A stretch of 64,000 bases of DNA, from contig NW_026622997.1 in NCBI RefSeq assembly GCF_023065955.2, forward strand, positions 15,232,001 to 15,296,000, read 5' to 3'. The notes beneath the pieces are model-generated. The model saw only the letters and a list, made by a program, of their open reading frames with translations. It did no database searches and was not told the origin of the DNA. Position 1 is the stretch's first letter, and each line of letters begins with the position of its first letter. A program made the translations under genes and the position numbers. Positions 1-12,539 of this stretch are shown piece after piece. The DNA comes from Ursus arctos. Lineage: Eukaryota > Chordata > Mammalia > Carnivora > Ursidae.

Positions 1-206
1 GCCTGCATGGCTCAGTCGATTGGGCAACCAACCCTTGGTGTTTGGCTCAGGTCATTATCTCAGGGTCATGGGATTGAGCCCCGTGTCCTGGCTCCTTGCT
101 CAGCAGAGTCTGCTTGGGATTCTTTCCCTCTCCCTCTGCCCCTCCCGCCACTCATGCTCACTCTCTAAAATAAATAAATGAAATAAAATCTTTAAAAAAA
201 AATAAA
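1..206 (+). mobile_element. SINEC (older type), cut by window start
   Basis: GCCTGCATGGCTCAGTCGAT is the A-box/tRNA-like head, followed by a pyrimidine-rich middle and an AATAAATAAATGAAATAAAATC tail. The first few bases of the element lie outside the window. Confidence 0.85.
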
Positions 207-1880
207 GAGTTAAGCAAGCAACAAATGCATTCAGAAAAACCAGGCCTCATTCATTCATTCCTTCACCCAACTATTCAGTGGGTTTTTCTGAGCACTTTTT
301 GTGTGTATTTCCCACCATCATGCCTTCTTTGGTAAAGAGCCTCTTCAAATCTTTTGCCCATTTTTTATTGCATTGTTTGTTTTGTTATTAGTGTGTTTTG
401 AGAGTTCTTCATGTATTCTGGGTATAAAGCCTGTGTCATATATGTACAGTACACAAAACTTTATTCTAGCCTATGGCTTCTTTCTCCATTTTTCAACAAT
501 GACTTCCAAAGAGAAGAAATTCTGAATTCTGATGAATTCCAAGTTTTTATTCTTTTATGAACTGTGCTTTTGGTGTTGTATATAAGAAATATTTGCCTTC
601 CCAGGGTCACCAACCTTTCCCCCTTTATTTTCTTCTATGAATTTTCTAGTGTTAGATTTTATATTTGATTTATGTGGTTCATGTTCAGTAAGTTTTTATA
701 TTTGGTGCAAGAGATAAGTTAAAGTTAGTTTCTTTCTTTTTCTTTTTCTTCTTCTTCTTGGTATATGGATGCCCAATTATTCTAGCACAGTTTGGGCAAA
801 GGATCATCCTTTTCTCTTTTGGCTTGCCTTTGCTCCCTTGTCAAAAATCAATTGACCGTATGTGTGTGGGTAAATTTCTGGACTTTCTATTCTGTTCTAT
901 TGATCTGTGTCTACCTTTTCACCAATACCAGACTGTCTTAGTTACCGTTTCTTTAGGGTAAGTGTTGAAATCAAGTTTTGAAAGTTTTCCACTCTCTTTC
1001 CCCAAATTGTTTTGGCTATTTCAGCTCCTTTGCTTTCCCATATAAATGGGAATTTTACACCAAAATCCTTGCAGAAAGTTTGATTGGGATTGTGTTGCAT
1101 TTGTAGATCAATTTGGGGAGAATTGCCACCTTAATAATATTGAGTTTTTCAATCATGAACTAGTATTTCTTTTTATTTATTTAGATCTTCTTTGACTTCT
1201 TTTTTCACAGTCTTATAGTTTTAAGCATATCTTACATGTATTTCATTAGATTTATACCTAAGTATTTAATGTTTACTGGTGCTATTGTAAATGATTTCTT
1301 AAAATTTCAATTTATGATTGTTGCTAGTTTAGAGAATTACCACTGGTTTTTGCACATTGACATTGCATCTTGTAACCTTGCTAAACTTATTAGTTCTAGA
1401 GGCTTTTTTGTAGATTCTTTGAGATTTTCTACACATGTGATCATGTCATCCGTGAATAAAGACAGTTGTATTTCTTCCTTTCTCATCTATATTCCTTCTA
1501 TTTCCTTTTCTTGATTCATTACACAGACTAGGAACTCCAATACAGTGTTGAATAGGAGTATGACAGCAGGCATTCATTCCTTGTTCCTGAGATGAGGGGT
1601 AAAGCTTTCAGTCTTTCCCTGTTAAGTATAATGATGGCTGTTGGGGTCTTTGTAGAAGTTCTTTATCAGGTTGAGGAAAGTCCCTCTTTTTCTGGTTTGC
1701 TGAGAATTGTTTTGTATTATTATTACAAATGGATGTTGAATTTGGTAAAAACTTTTTGCCATGTTTACTGAGATAATCATACATTTTTTTCTTTAACTCT
1801 GTTGATATGGTGAATTTTATTGACTAATTTTTGAATGTTGATTTAATCTTTCATTTCCTAGATAATGCTCAGCTGGTCTT

Positions 1881-2080
1881 TTTTTAAATTTTTAAATATT
1901 TTATTTACTTATTTGACAGAGAGAAAGACAGGGAGAGAGGGAACACAAGCAGGGGGAGTGGGAGAGAGAGAAGCAGGCTTTCCGCTGAGCAGGGAGCCCT
2001 GTGCGGACCGATGCCAGGACCCTGGAATTATGACTTGAGCTGAAGGCAGATGCTTAATGACTGAGCCACCCAGGCACCTT
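1881..2080 (-). mobile_element. SINEC insertion in old L1
   Basis: Reversed SINEC with T-rich start and GAGCCACCCAGGCACC end. Flanked by TCAGCTGGTCTT (1869-1880) and TCAGTTGGTCTT (2081-2092). Confidence 0.9.
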
Positions 2081-2223
2081 TCAGTTGGTCTTATATTTTG
2101 CTGGATTCCATTTTCCCATATTTCGTTGAGGATTTTTTTTGCATCTGTGTTCTCAAGAGTTATTATTCTGTTGTTGTCTTCTAATGTCTTTGTCTGGTTT
2201 TGGTATCAGAATGAAGGTGGCTT

Positions 2224-2417
2224 GGGGTGCCTGGGTGGCTCAGTTGGTTAAGCGTCTGCCTTCAGCTCAGGTCATGATCCCAGGGTCCTGGGATTGAGTC
2301 CCACGTTGGGCTCCCTGCTTGGCGGGGAGCCTGCTTCTCCCTCTCCTGCTCCCCCTGCTTGTGCTCTCTCTCTCTCTCTCTGACAAATAAATAAATAAAA
2401 TCTAAAAAAAAAAAAAA
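2224..2417 (+). mobile_element. SINEC insertion in old L1
   Basis: Complete sense SINEC with a CT-repeat and an A-tail. The flanks AGAATGAAGGTGGCTT (2208-2223) and AGAATGAGGATGGCTT (2418-2433) are target-site duplications. Confidence 0.93.
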
Positions 2418-2877
2418 AGAATGAGGATGGCTTGATTAAATAAGTTGGGAGGTCCTCCCTCCTTTTCATTTCCTAGAGACGTTTGTATAGAGCTGGTACT
2501 ATTTCTTCTTTAAAATATTTTGTAGTATATAGCATTGAACCCAGCTGAGCCCAAAGTTTTCTTTCTTAGAAAAATGTCAAATATGAATTCAATTTCTTTA
2601 AGACCTAGGACCGTTCAGTCATTTGTTTCTTCTTGAGTGAGCTTTGGTCATTTGTGTCTCTCGAAGAATTCACCCATTTTATCTAAATTGCCAAGTCTAT
2701 AAGCATAATGTTATACACGATCATATTCCCTTCTTGTCCCTTAGGTGTTTGCAGAATCGGCAGTGATGTTCTCTCTTTTGCTCCTAATATTGGTAATTTG
2801 AGTTCTATCTTATATCCATGGTCATTCTGGCTAAAGGTTTATCAGTTTTATTGATCTTTTCAAAGAAGCAGCTTTTG

Positions 2878-3187
2878 AAAATTAGTAAGTCAGGAAATAA
2901 CAGATGTTGGAGAGGATGCAAAGAAAGGGGAACCCTCCTACACTGTTGGTGGGAATGAAAGCTGGTGCAGCCACTCTGGAAAACAGTATGGAGGTTCCTC
3001 ATAAAGTTGAAAATAGAGCTACCCTACGACCTGACAATTACACTACTGGGTATTTGCCCCAAAGATACAAATGTAATGATCTGAAGGGGCACCTGCACCC
3101 CAATGTTTACAGCAGCAATGTGCACAATAGCCAAACTATGGAAAGAACCCAGATGTCCATCGACAGATGAATGAATAAAGAAGATGT

Positions 3188-3228
<41 letters not shown>

Positions 3229-3687
3229 GAATATTACGCAGCCATCAAAAAAATGATATCTTGCCATTTGTAACAACATGGTTGGAACTCGAGGGTATTA
3301 TGCTGAGCAAAATACATCAATCAGAGAAAGACAATTATCATATGATCTCACTCATATGTGGAATGTAAGAAACAAACCAGAGAATCATAGGGGAAGAGAG
3401 GGAAAAATAAAACAAGATGAAATCGGAGAGGGAGACAAACCATAAGAGACTCTTAATCATAGGAAACAAACTAAGGGTTGCTGGAGGGGAGGAGGTGGGG
3501 GATGGGGTAATTGGGTGATGGACAGTAAGGAGGGCACATGATGTGATGAACACTGGGTATTATATAAGACTGATGAGTCACTGAACACTACCTCTGAAAT
3601 TAATAATACACTATATGTTAATTAATTGAATTTAACTAAGTAAATAAATAAGTAAATAATGGAAAGAAAAAAAAAAAAACACCAGGC
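2878..3687 (+). mobile_element. 5'-truncated carnivore L1 3' end inserted in old L1
   Basis: Sense L1 3' region ending in an A-tail at 3667-3679. It is flanked by a 16-bp duplication with one mismatch (2862-2877 and 3688-3703). An (AC)n microsatellite has grown inside it at 3188-3226. Confidence 0.88.
3188..3226. repeat. (AC)n microsatellite inside L1
   Basis: About 19 uninterrupted AC units inside the younger L1, probably length-polymorphic. Confidence 0.97.
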
Positions 3688-4147
3688 AAAGAATCAGCTT
3701 TTGGTTTCACTGTTTTCTCTATTATTTTTCCATTTTCCATTTTATTGATTTCTGCTCTTCCTTAATTATTTCCCTCCTTCTCTTGCTTTAATTTTCTTTC
3801 CCAATTTCTTAAGGTAGGAACTTAGATTATTGACTTACGATTTTCTTCTTTTCTGATATCAGCATATACAGTATAACTTTTCCTCTAAGCCTTACTTTCG
3901 CTACATCTCCCATACATTTTGATATGTTGTGACTTCATTTTTATTCAAAATATTTTCTGCTTTCCCTGTGATTTCCTCTTTTACCCATGTATTATTTAGT
4001 AATCTTTCTTTTCCAAAGATTTGGGGGCTTTCCAGACATCTCTTTGTTATAGATTTATAGTTTAATCCTGCTGCAGCTAGAAAATATACTCCACATGGTT
4101 TTTTAATTCTTTAAATTTGTGGAAGCATTTCAGAATATGAATCTTTT

Positions 4148-4345
4148 TTTTTTTTTTAAGATTGTATTTATTTATTCAACAGAGATAGTGACAGCCAGCG
4201 AGAGAGGGAACACAAGCAGGGGGAGTGGGAGAGGAAGAAGCAGGCTCCCAGCGGAGGAGCCTGATGTGGGGCTCGATCCCAGAACGCCGGGATCACGCCC
4301 TGAGCCAAAGGCAGACGCTTAACCGCTGTGTCACCCAGACGCCCC
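4148..4345 (-). mobile_element. SINEC insertion in old L1
   Basis: Reversed young-type SINEC with exact 17-bp duplications CAGAATATGAATCTTTT at 4131-4147 and 4346-4362. Confidence 0.94.
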
Positions 4346-5023
4346 CAGAATATGAATCTTTTCAGTTAGCCCAGGATATGGCCTATCTTGGTGAAAATGT
4401 TTCACCTGTACTTGAAAAGAATGTGCACTCTGTGTGTTTCGGTGGGATGTTGGCTTCGCAGAGTGTCAGCTAAGCAAGTTGGTTCACAGTATTATGTCTT
4501 CTAAATACTTAGGTTCCCCTAATCTTTCATTCATCCCAGGCTACCTTCAAATAATGCTCTCCTGCTTCTTACACAGTGTAAGAACTTTATGACAATATAC
4601 TTCCAATTCCCATTGGAAATCCCCAAATTGTGAATTCCCCATTTCTATATTTTGTGCCATCATTGGCATACATTTTTCCTCTACAGATGTCACAGTTCTA
4701 CAATTCATCGTTAAATAATCAATTATCTTTTAGAACAATTAAAAGCAAAATGTCTTTTATATTTTGCTTTCAGCTTAATCGTTTCTGGAGATCTTCATTT
4801 CTTTTTGTAACTCCAACTTTCTGTCGGGCAGCGTATTCCTTTGCCTGTAGAATTTCCTTCACCTTTACTATTGGGATGGGTCTTCCGGTAATGAGTTCTG
4901 TTTTCCTTTGTTCTATATTTATGTGAGATTTTAAATATTTTGCCTGAGGTAGAAGTGTCTAGAGATGAATGTTATCAATTCCTTTTTTTTTCTCCTGTAA
5001 GCACATTAAGAGGTAAAGATCTG

Positions 5024-5220
5024 GGGCGCCTGGGTGGCTCAGTCGTTAAGCGTCTGCCTCCGGCTCAGGGCGTGATCCCAGCGTTCTGGAATCGAGCCCC
5101 GCATCAGGCTCCTCCGCTGGGAGCCTGCTTCTTCCTCTCCCACTCCCCCTGCTTGTGTTCCTCTCTCGCTGGCTGTCTCTCTCTGTCAAATAAATAAATA
5201 AAATCTTTAAAAAAAAAAAA
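5024..5220 (+). mobile_element. Young SINEC with exact target-site duplication
   Basis: Full sense element. AAGAGGTAAAGATCTG occurs exactly at 5008-5023 and 5221-5236. Exact flanks suggest a fairly recent insertion. Confidence 0.96.
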
Positions 5221-5236
5221 AAGAGGTAAAGATCTG

Positions 5237-5630
5237 TTTTCCCTTCCCTTCAACTTGGGTTGATCTTGTGACTTGCTCTAACCAATGAATATGGCAGAAG
5301 TAATCGCGTGCCAGTTCTGAGTCTCACCTATAAAAGGGCTGGTAACTTCTGTATTTGCTCACAGAAACCAGCCACCTGGATGTAAAGAAGCTCAAGCATA
5401 CTACTGAATTCTGAGATCCCATGTGAGGAGGAAAAAGCCGTATGGAGGAACGCCAGGCACCAGCGTATAAGTGAAACTGCATTGGACCTTCCATCCCAGC
5501 CCAGCTACCTGCTGAATTCGTTTGCGTGACCTCAGCTAATTCTACACACCGCTGGAGAGCCACCCAACTTATCCCTGCCCAGATTCCCAACCCCTTCCCA
5601 TAGTGACAACAAAGGTCAGATGTTTAGTTC
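5237..5630 (+). mobile_element. Possible MaLR/ERVL-type LTR remnant
   Basis: The text (TTGTGACTTGCTCTAACCAATG, split by divergence, and AGAGCCACCC further on) resembles old mammalian LTR sequence. No clear ends were found and the family is uncertain. Confidence 0.35.
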
Positions 5631-5960
5631 ACTTAAAAAATGTTTTTTTCATTCTTTTCAGACGGTACACCCCCCCTGTTGCTTGCACCCAGATAGAAAG
5701 GCTCCCCACTCTGCTGACAGACCACTGAATAAGAGTGAAAACCTTAAAATACATAGCACTGGTTCTCCTACGTTCTAGTAGTTCACGATTATCAGGTGTC
5801 TACTAGCAGATTGCATAGACCAGCTAGCAAGAATCATCTTCCTATGTATATTCAACGAACAGAGTTTCATTAAATATAGCTTACACCTCCTCTTCAGTTA
5901 TGCTCACCAAGATATTCAGGATCTAGCTAGCATTTTTATTCAGTTAAAAAAAAACTTGTG

Positions 5961-6158
5961 GGGGGCGCCTGGGGGGCGCAGTTGTTAAGCGTTCGCCTTC
6001 GGCTCAGGGCGTGATCCCAGCGTTCTGGGATCGATCCCCACATCAGGCTCCTCTGCTATGAGCCTGCTTCTTCCTCTCCCACTCCCCCTGCTTGTGTTCC
6101 CTCTCTCGCTGGCTGTCTCTGTCTAATAAATAAATAAAATCTTTTAAAAATAAAAAAT
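5961..6158 (+). mobile_element. SINEC, first of a same-site tandem pair
   Basis: Sense SINEC after AAAAAAAAACTTGTG (about 5946-5960). A second SINEC follows directly behind another copy of this target. Confidence 0.92.
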
Positions 6159-6170
6159 AAAAAACTTGTG

Positions 6171-6360
6171 GGACGCCTGAGCGGCTCCGTCAGTTAAGCG
6201 TCTGCCTTCGGCTCAGATCATGATCCCAGGGTCCTGGGATGGAGTCCCACATCAGGTTCCTTGCTCAGCGGGAAGCCTCCTTCTCCCCCTGCCAGCCGCT
6301 CTCCCTGCTTGTGTGCTCCCTCTCTCTCTCTGACAAATAAATAAATGAAATCTTAAAAAG
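6171..6360 (+). mobile_element. SINEC, second of a same-site tandem pair
   Basis: Sense SINEC of a different, more diverged subtype. It lies between AAAAAACTTGTG (to 6170) and AAAAAAAACTTG (6361 on), so both elements used the same target. Confidence 0.92.
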
Positions 6361-6371
6361 AAAAAAAACTT

Positions 6372-7212
6372 GCATTTTTTTTTCTCCATTCAAACTTTAA
6401 AATTCACTGCAGCAGAAGAGAGGAAGGACTGCTTTATCCTTCATTGAATCGAGAGCCTGCTTTCTGGCCGCAGGCCGTTAGCTGGTTATGCACACGGAGG
6501 GCCAGGGCATTGTGTCTGGGCTTTGGCGAGAGGTGACTCCCTTGTGAGATGAAATCGGAAACCTGCCATTCAGCCTTAGTAGAAAACAAAACTGGTTGCG
6601 ATAATGTGTTAATTAATGTGACAGTCCAGGAGTTTTCAGTGTTTTTATTCACTTCCTCTGGCTCCCTGTCAAGGAAGATTTCAGGAGAAAGCTACTCGAC
6701 AACCCGAAGAAGTGTAAGCGGACAGGCCTCTCTTACTTGCATCTATTCTATGGAAAGGCAGAAATGTCTTCCTCAGGCTGTAACGGGTAGCTAGAGTGAT
6801 GAGGGGAAAAATGGCTTCCAGAAAGACTGCAAAAATAAAACACCTGCTCTGAAGCCCTTTGTTAAGGATATGAAAGATGCAGGCGTTGTACTTCAAATGG
6901 AATCAAAAGGGTTTTTCGTTTGTTTGTTGTTCTTGGCCAATATTTATCCTTGATCAAGTGAATCCTCTTCTCATGGCCTGGTGCCCCTTTCTTCACGCCC
7001 TCACAGATGCAGATCCCCGAGAATTTTCTCCCCAGAGACTGCTTCCCAGGGGAAAACTGACCCATGACAAATATATTCAGATAGTCGAATATTTGTTGAA
7101 AACTCTCAAATTTCAAACGAATGGATGGCAAGTACCCATTACCCAGCTTCAACAATTATCAACGAATAGCCAATTGCATTTTATCTGAACCGTCACTGAC
7201 TTCCCCTAGTAT
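6372..7212. other. Unique intergenic DNA, nothing recognised
   Basis: Mixed-composition sequence with frames of up to about 100 codons on both strands, none with recognisable protein similarity. Confidence 0.6.
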
Positions 7213-7220
7213 CCCATCCT

Positions 7221-7449
7221 TGCTTTTCTTTTCTTTTCTTTTCTTTTCTTTCTTTCTTTTTTTTTTTTTTTTCAGAGAGAGCGGGGCCAGGGGAGGGGGG
7301 GTTGGAGAGGGAGAGGGAGAATCTCAAGCCAACTCCACATCCAGGGTGAAGCCCCACTTGGGGGCCCTATCTCATGACCCTGAAATCATGACCTGAGCCA
7401 AAATCAAGAGTCAGCACCTTAACCAACTGAGCCAGCCAGGCATCCTCCT
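7221..7449 (-). mobile_element. Older SINEC with (TTTTC)n tail
   Basis: Reversed SINEC whose tail has become a TTTTC/TTTC microsatellite (about 7225-7273). CCCATCCT flanks it at 7213-7220 and 7450-7457. Confidence 0.88.
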
Positions 7450-7975
7450 CCCATCCTACTTTCTTTTGAAGCCAATCCCCAAATCTGGAAATTTTAATCT
7501 GTAAATGTATCAGGATGGATCTCTAAAAGGTAAGGATTCTTCTCATTAAAGACCATAAATGCAATACCATTACCACATCTTAAAAAATTAACAATAATTC
7601 CCTAATACCAGCAAAGTCCGTGTTCTGTTAGTTTCAGTTAGGATCTGATCCCCTGCATTGCAACTGCTTGATATACCTTTTGATTCTCTTTTGGTCTATA
7701 GGCTCTCTCTTATCAGTTTTTATTTTTTATTGATTTAGTTTTGATTGATGAGATTTTTAATTTTTAAAATTTTTAATTTTTTCAGTGGTTTTTTTTTTTA
7801 ATTTTAATTCCAGTGTAGTTAACATACACTGTTCTATTAGTTTCAGGTGTACAATACAGCAAGTCTCATCAGTTTTTGAACACTACGCTTTTTGACTTCC
7901 ATGATTCCTATGCTTGGAGTCACAAGAGCTTCTGGTAATGAATACGATTCTAACCAAAGCCGCCTTTCGAGGCCT

Positions 7976-8165
7976 TGTTATGAACCAGGCACGTGGCAAG
8001 TGTTTCGCAGGTATTATCTCATTTAATCCTTACACTAAGCCAGCAAATTAGGTACTATCAGCCCCATGTCATAAACAGAACACTGAGGGGTCAAGAAACG
8101 AAATAATTTGCCTGGGAACATACAGTTAATAAGAAACAGAGTTGAGGCTTAATACCACATCGTTC
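7976..8165 (-). mobile_element. MIR element, antisense
   Basis: CAGGCACGTGGCAAGTG, then TATTATCTCATTTAATCCTTAC and a decayed GAAACTGAGG-like part, in the order of a reversed MIR. Confidence 0.65.
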
Positions 8166-8242
8166 TGATTCTGATTCTGCTATTTTCATGGATGTTCAAA
8201 ATTATTTCTTAGCTTAACAACGGAACTGAATGCGGGCGTCCA

Positions 8243-8575
8243 ATGTCCACGTGGTCTGTCTACATCAGCAGACACGTGCCGAGCACCTTCTGTGTTCACA
8301 GAGCTGGGAAGGAGCTGGGCGGAATCAGCAGGTAAACTGATCCCGGCCGGGCCAACGCTCACAGTCTAGAGGTGAGGGCGGAAGGAGACACAAGCAGAAG
8401 CAATGCAATGTGGCCTGCGGTTTCTGCTATCACGGAGCTACCGGTGAGAACTGATGCGGCCCAGAGAGAGAAAGATGTCTAATTTGGGAGATCCGGAAAA
8501 AGCTTTTGGAGAACATGGGCGCTTCAGTGCCCCTGAATGATGAGTAAGATATTAGCAAAGTTTAGGCGGCTGGAG
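8243..8575 (-). mobile_element. L2 fragment, antisense
   Basis: GAGCACCTTCTGTGTTCACAG, CTCACAGTCTAGAGGTGAG and similar words fit a reversed L2 3' end. Confidence 0.55.
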
Positions 8576-8839
8576 AGTAAAGATGATGAATATTAAAGTA
8601 TAATACCGCATTCAAATGAGGTTTATTTAGGGCCTCTGTCTCCCCCTGTTGATTTTGTGGAAATGCGGAAAACATTCCTTGCAGCTTTCCCGGCAACTCA
8701 GCAAATTGCACCACAGGTAGGTGGGAGCTGACGCCTCACCTGCTTGCACCCCCTTTCCAGGCGGGATCTAGGTTCGGGCGGTGATAGGAAGGGCATACTG
8801 ATCATCCATATCAACTGCTCATTATCACTTTGCTGGTCC

Positions 8840-9044
8840 CCCTTTTAAAGATTTTATTTGTTTATTTGAGAGAGAGAGAGAGCGGGAGAGCGCAAGCCTG
8901 GGCAAGCAGGAGCAGGGGAGGGGCAGAGGGAGAAGAAGACTCCCCGCTGAGTGGGGAGTCCGATGGGGAACTCCATCCCAGGACCCCAGGATCATGATGT
9001 GAGGGGAAGACAGACCCTTAACCAACTGACCGCCCAGGTGCCCC
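8840..9044 (-). mobile_element. SINEC
   Basis: Reversed SINEC flanked by TGCTGGTCC at 8831-8839 and 9045-9053. Confidence 0.9.
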
Positions 9045-9053
9045 TGCTGGTCC

Positions 9054-9890
9054 GTTTTTAAAAGCCCAGGATTATGTTTGGATTACTAGTGGCAGTGGTC
9101 ATTGTGGCCTGGGCTGCCATTTATCTTACCAGCCTGCTTCTGACCTAAAGCATCCTTCAAGTTTGCTGAGGTCAGGCAACTTGCCAGCTCCACCTTGGCA
9201 GGAGAGCCTGGGTTCCCTGGATAACTAGTTTTGTGCCTCTCTGATTACAACCTGATTACAACCCTGCCTTGTTCCTGGTGAGCGGTGCCGGCTGTCACTG
9301 CGGGAGGCAGTCTTAGTGGCAGACACATCTGAGATTCCTTTAGGTTTGTTACATTAGGAAACAGAACTTCCTTTTGCAGCACTTGGAAGGACTACTTCAT
9401 GTTACATCTTTATTAGAGAAACCTGTTTCTCTGGCTTTAGGAGGTTAAGTGAAAAGCGAATGCTGAGCAGCAAAGTTTCCTATTTTGTCAGCCATCAGCT
9501 GCAAAAGGTGAGCCTCCAGCTGCTGAAAGCTTTTTCCCAAGCCTGGTTGTTCCACCCCCCATCCCCTCCCGCCTACAGTGGTGATTGTGTTCTCAGAAAA
9601 GACAAATAGGTTTTAATATTAAAGCAAATCCTAAGTGGAGAAGTAAATCTACCTTCCGCTCCTCCCTTCCAAAGCATTTGTGGTAATGAATTTAAAAGCC
9701 AAAAGCAAAGTAGTTTAATTATCCATGCTAGCAGTTGCTACAATTAAGGAGGAAGGTTAACAACATTGCCTACAATCCCTTGCTTGGAAGATCAAAGAAC
9801 TTCAAAGTCAATGTTGCTAAATTATTTCCAGTGACTTTTATTATTATAACATTTGTAGCATGTAGTAGTGACTAAGGCTATCTAGCCAAT
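9054..9890. other. Unique intergenic DNA
   Basis: No gene or confident repeat was seen. Part of this stretch may be very old repeat. Confidence 0.5.
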
Positions 9891-10460
9891 ATTTCTGGTT
9901 TTCCTCCCCTATGCACGTATCCTAGTTCCCAAACTCTACATTAGATGACACAGCCATATGGTTTGCTTTAGCTAAGAAAATGTGAGCAAATGGCGCGCCT
10001 GGGTGGCTCAGTCGTGAAGTGTCTGCCTTTGCCCAGGTCATAATCCCAGGGTCCTGGGATCCAGCCCCACATAGGGCTCCCTGCTCAGCGGGGAGCCTGC
10101 TTCCCCCTCTCCCTCTGCCTGCTGCTCCCCCTGCTTGTGAACTCTCTCTCTGTCACATAAATAAATAAAATCTTTTAAAAAAGAAAATGCGAGCAAAGAT
10201 AACGGATGCCACATCCAGACAAGCTTTGACAGCCAATGCATGACAGCCCCTGCTTTTCCTTCCCTCTGCCATGGTAACTGGTGACTTTCATGGTGGTAGC
10301 TACCATGTCAACCCGATTCCCCTTATAACGACCACACTGGGCAGAGCCCCGGGACAACAGCATGATGGACACAAAGCATGAACTAGAAATAAACCTTTGC
10401 CGTCGAAGTCATTGGCCCTGAGATTGTTAAGGCAGTGTTACCCAGCCCTGCTCGACTGAT
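9890..10460 (+). mobile_element. Possible MaLR-like LTR remnant around the SINEC
   Basis: Both sides of the SINEC read as one old LTR-like sequence, ending with AGAAATAAACCTTTG near 10386 and a CTGATA-like end near 10460. The family is unresolved. Confidence 0.35.
9991..10180 (+). mobile_element. SINEC
   Basis: Sense SINEC between AAGAAAATGTGAGCAAA (9974-9990) and AAGAAAATGCGAGCAAA (10181-10197), a 17-bp duplication with one change. Confidence 0.94.
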
Positions 10461-11360
10461 AACATAGGGTTTCTTAAAAGCTTCTGAGGATGAAACAAAT
10501 GAACCTCCACATAACCTGTAATATAACCTTCAAAATTGGGTACAAATTTGAGGGATTAATGATAATCTTGCCACGCTTTCCAAAAAGGCTCATTTCCAAC
10601 CTTCTGGTAACTTGCATAAGGTATAATACACATACAATATAGATTTTATGTTATGTTATGTAACATATAATATGACCCTACAACAAGTTTCTTTTTCCCC
10701 AGAGCATTAAACATTTTACGAAGTGACAACATGGAGGAAATTAACCTTGTATTTAATATTGAGAAAGCTTTTAAACTTTGGTTCTTAAGATCTCTCACGC
10801 CCATATTCTACAAGACTAGCCTTTTTTAGAGATATTTGCTATACGTGACGTTAGAACAGAATAGGCAAGTCTATTACTCAACTACACAAACTTTTGTTAC
10901 GCAAGCTTCACTGCACCAAAGTTATATTTTAGCACCCCCTGCTGAAGAAATTATGTGCACCTCCAATTAGTATGGGTAATGCCTGCCTCTGTGATCTTTT
11001 TGACTTGTGCTTTTCAAATAGAGGCCCTGGAGAGTATATTATCTACACTCTGTACTTAAAGAAGTTTCTCCTCTCAACAAATGCCCTTCTGACGGACTAT
11101 TCACCTACCAATGGTACGCGTCTTCTGCAGATCGTGGAGCAAAGGAAATGCAGATACACATGCAGTCATTAACGTGTGTGTAATTTACACATTCACAGTG
11201 TAAAAGTACACTTGGTGCAAATTAGACCTTTGTAATACCACCCCTCTCTCCCTGGCAACACCCCTGCCTCCCATGCTCACCTAGGGCTTATACGATTCCA
11301 ATTTCTCTCTAATGTCTTCTGAGTTATTTGCCGAATCCCGCTACAAATTATGTCATTCCC
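10461..11360. other. AT-rich unique intergenic DNA
   Basis: Contains a palindromic TATGTTATGTAACATA near 10650. No gene was recognised. Confidence 0.5.
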
Positions 11361-11885
11361 AATTATTCATTCAACAGACTATGTGACAGGCACAGTGCTA
11401 AGGGCAGGAGTTCCATTTTCAGCTAAATGGGTGTTAAATCTGTTCTCTGAGAGTTTACAATCTTATTGCAGAGCTGACTTTCGCCAAATGAAGAGATCGA
11501 TGTGTTTAATTATGGACTGTAACATGTGATTTCGAAGGATACAATTCCCTGCCAATATGCAGCGGGGAGACCCAAATTACATCCGCTAAGTCACAGAGCA
11601 GTGATGGAGTGATATGAACAGAAGTCGATTGGCAGGTGCCAGCCAGCTGAAGAGCGGGGTGGGCAGGAGGTGGAGGAGCATTCCAGGAATGGAAAGCAAC
11701 AGGTGTAACACTCCGTGTTGAGAGGGAGCCTGGATGGTTGTAGGAGTAAAAGACTATAAAGTTCCAGCAAAGCGATCAAGGGGGAGAGGGGAGAGACAGG
11801 AGGCAGGGTCAGACCAAGGGCTTATGGGTCATGGGAGGGAGTTTTGCTCTTGGACTAAAGAACGCTGGGGGCTGGTGAACAGGGG
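11361..11885 (-). mobile_element. L2 fragment, antisense
   Basis: The order of phrases (ATTCATTCAACAGAC, CAGGCACAGTGCTAAG, GCATTCCAGGAATGG, GGGCTTATGGGTCATGG) follows a reversed L2. Confidence 0.6.
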
Positions 11886-12008
11886 TTGGGGTGGGTAGGG
11901 TAGATGCTACAAGCAGGACACCATTGGCTCTGAGTCTCAAAACAAAATTATTCGTCTTGGGTTTTGGAGAAGGAATAACATTGGATATAACAGGAGTGGT
12001 TTCCTTTA

Positions 12009-12217
12009 TGTTTTTTTTTTTTCAAGATTTTATTTATTTATTTGACAGAGAGAGAGACAGCCAGTGAGAGAGGGAACACAGGCAGGGGGAGTGGGAGAGG
12101 AAGAAGCAGGCTCCCAGCGGAGCAGGGAGCCCAATGCGGGGCTCGATCCCAGGACCCTGGGACCAGGCCCTGAGCCGAAGGCAGACGCTTAACGACTGAG
12201 CCACCCAGGCGCCCCAA
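12009..12217 (-). mobile_element. SINEC
   Basis: Reversed SINEC with exact 15-bp duplications GAGTGGTTTCCTTTA at 11994-12008 and 12218-12232. Confidence 0.95.
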
Positions 12218-12418
12218 GAGTGGTTTCCTTTAGATGCTAGAATTGAACCTAGTGCCTAAGCATGACATTAGAGTTCGCCATAAGTAGGCACTGTCCAGTT
12301 TTCCAATCTCACCCTTTCCTAGGTTCTATGATTGCTTGTTGTTCCCTGATAACACCCACCATGCTCATTTGAAATACACGACCTCTCTCCTTTCTCCACC
12401 TATAGAAGTGCCAATCAT

Positions 12419-12528
12419 ATTTAAAAGTTTATTTAGGTAATCTCTGCACCCAACATGGGGCTCGAACTCATGACCCTGAGATCAATAGCCCCTTGCTCTA
12501 CTGACTGAGCCAGCCAGGTGCCCCCAAA
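12419..12528 (-). mobile_element. Short old SINEC
   Basis: A 110-bp reversed element (CATGGGGCTCGAACTCATGA, ending GAGCCAGCCAGGTGCCCCC) flanked by TGCCAATCAT at 12409-12418 and 12529-12538. Confidence 0.85.
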
Positions 12529-12539
12529 TGCCAATCATT

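Larger units (their letters stand above)
297..4935 (-). mobile_element. Old L1 ORF2 remnant, antisense, interrupted by younger repeats
   Basis: The + strand reads as reversed L1 ORF2 (for example the reversed reverse-transcriptase region near 1420-1560), broken by many stops. Visible pieces are 297-1868, 2093-2207, 2434-2861, 3704-4130 and 4363-4935. The gaps are three SINEC copies and one younger L1, each with target-site duplications, so the order of insertion can be read. Confidence 0.8.
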
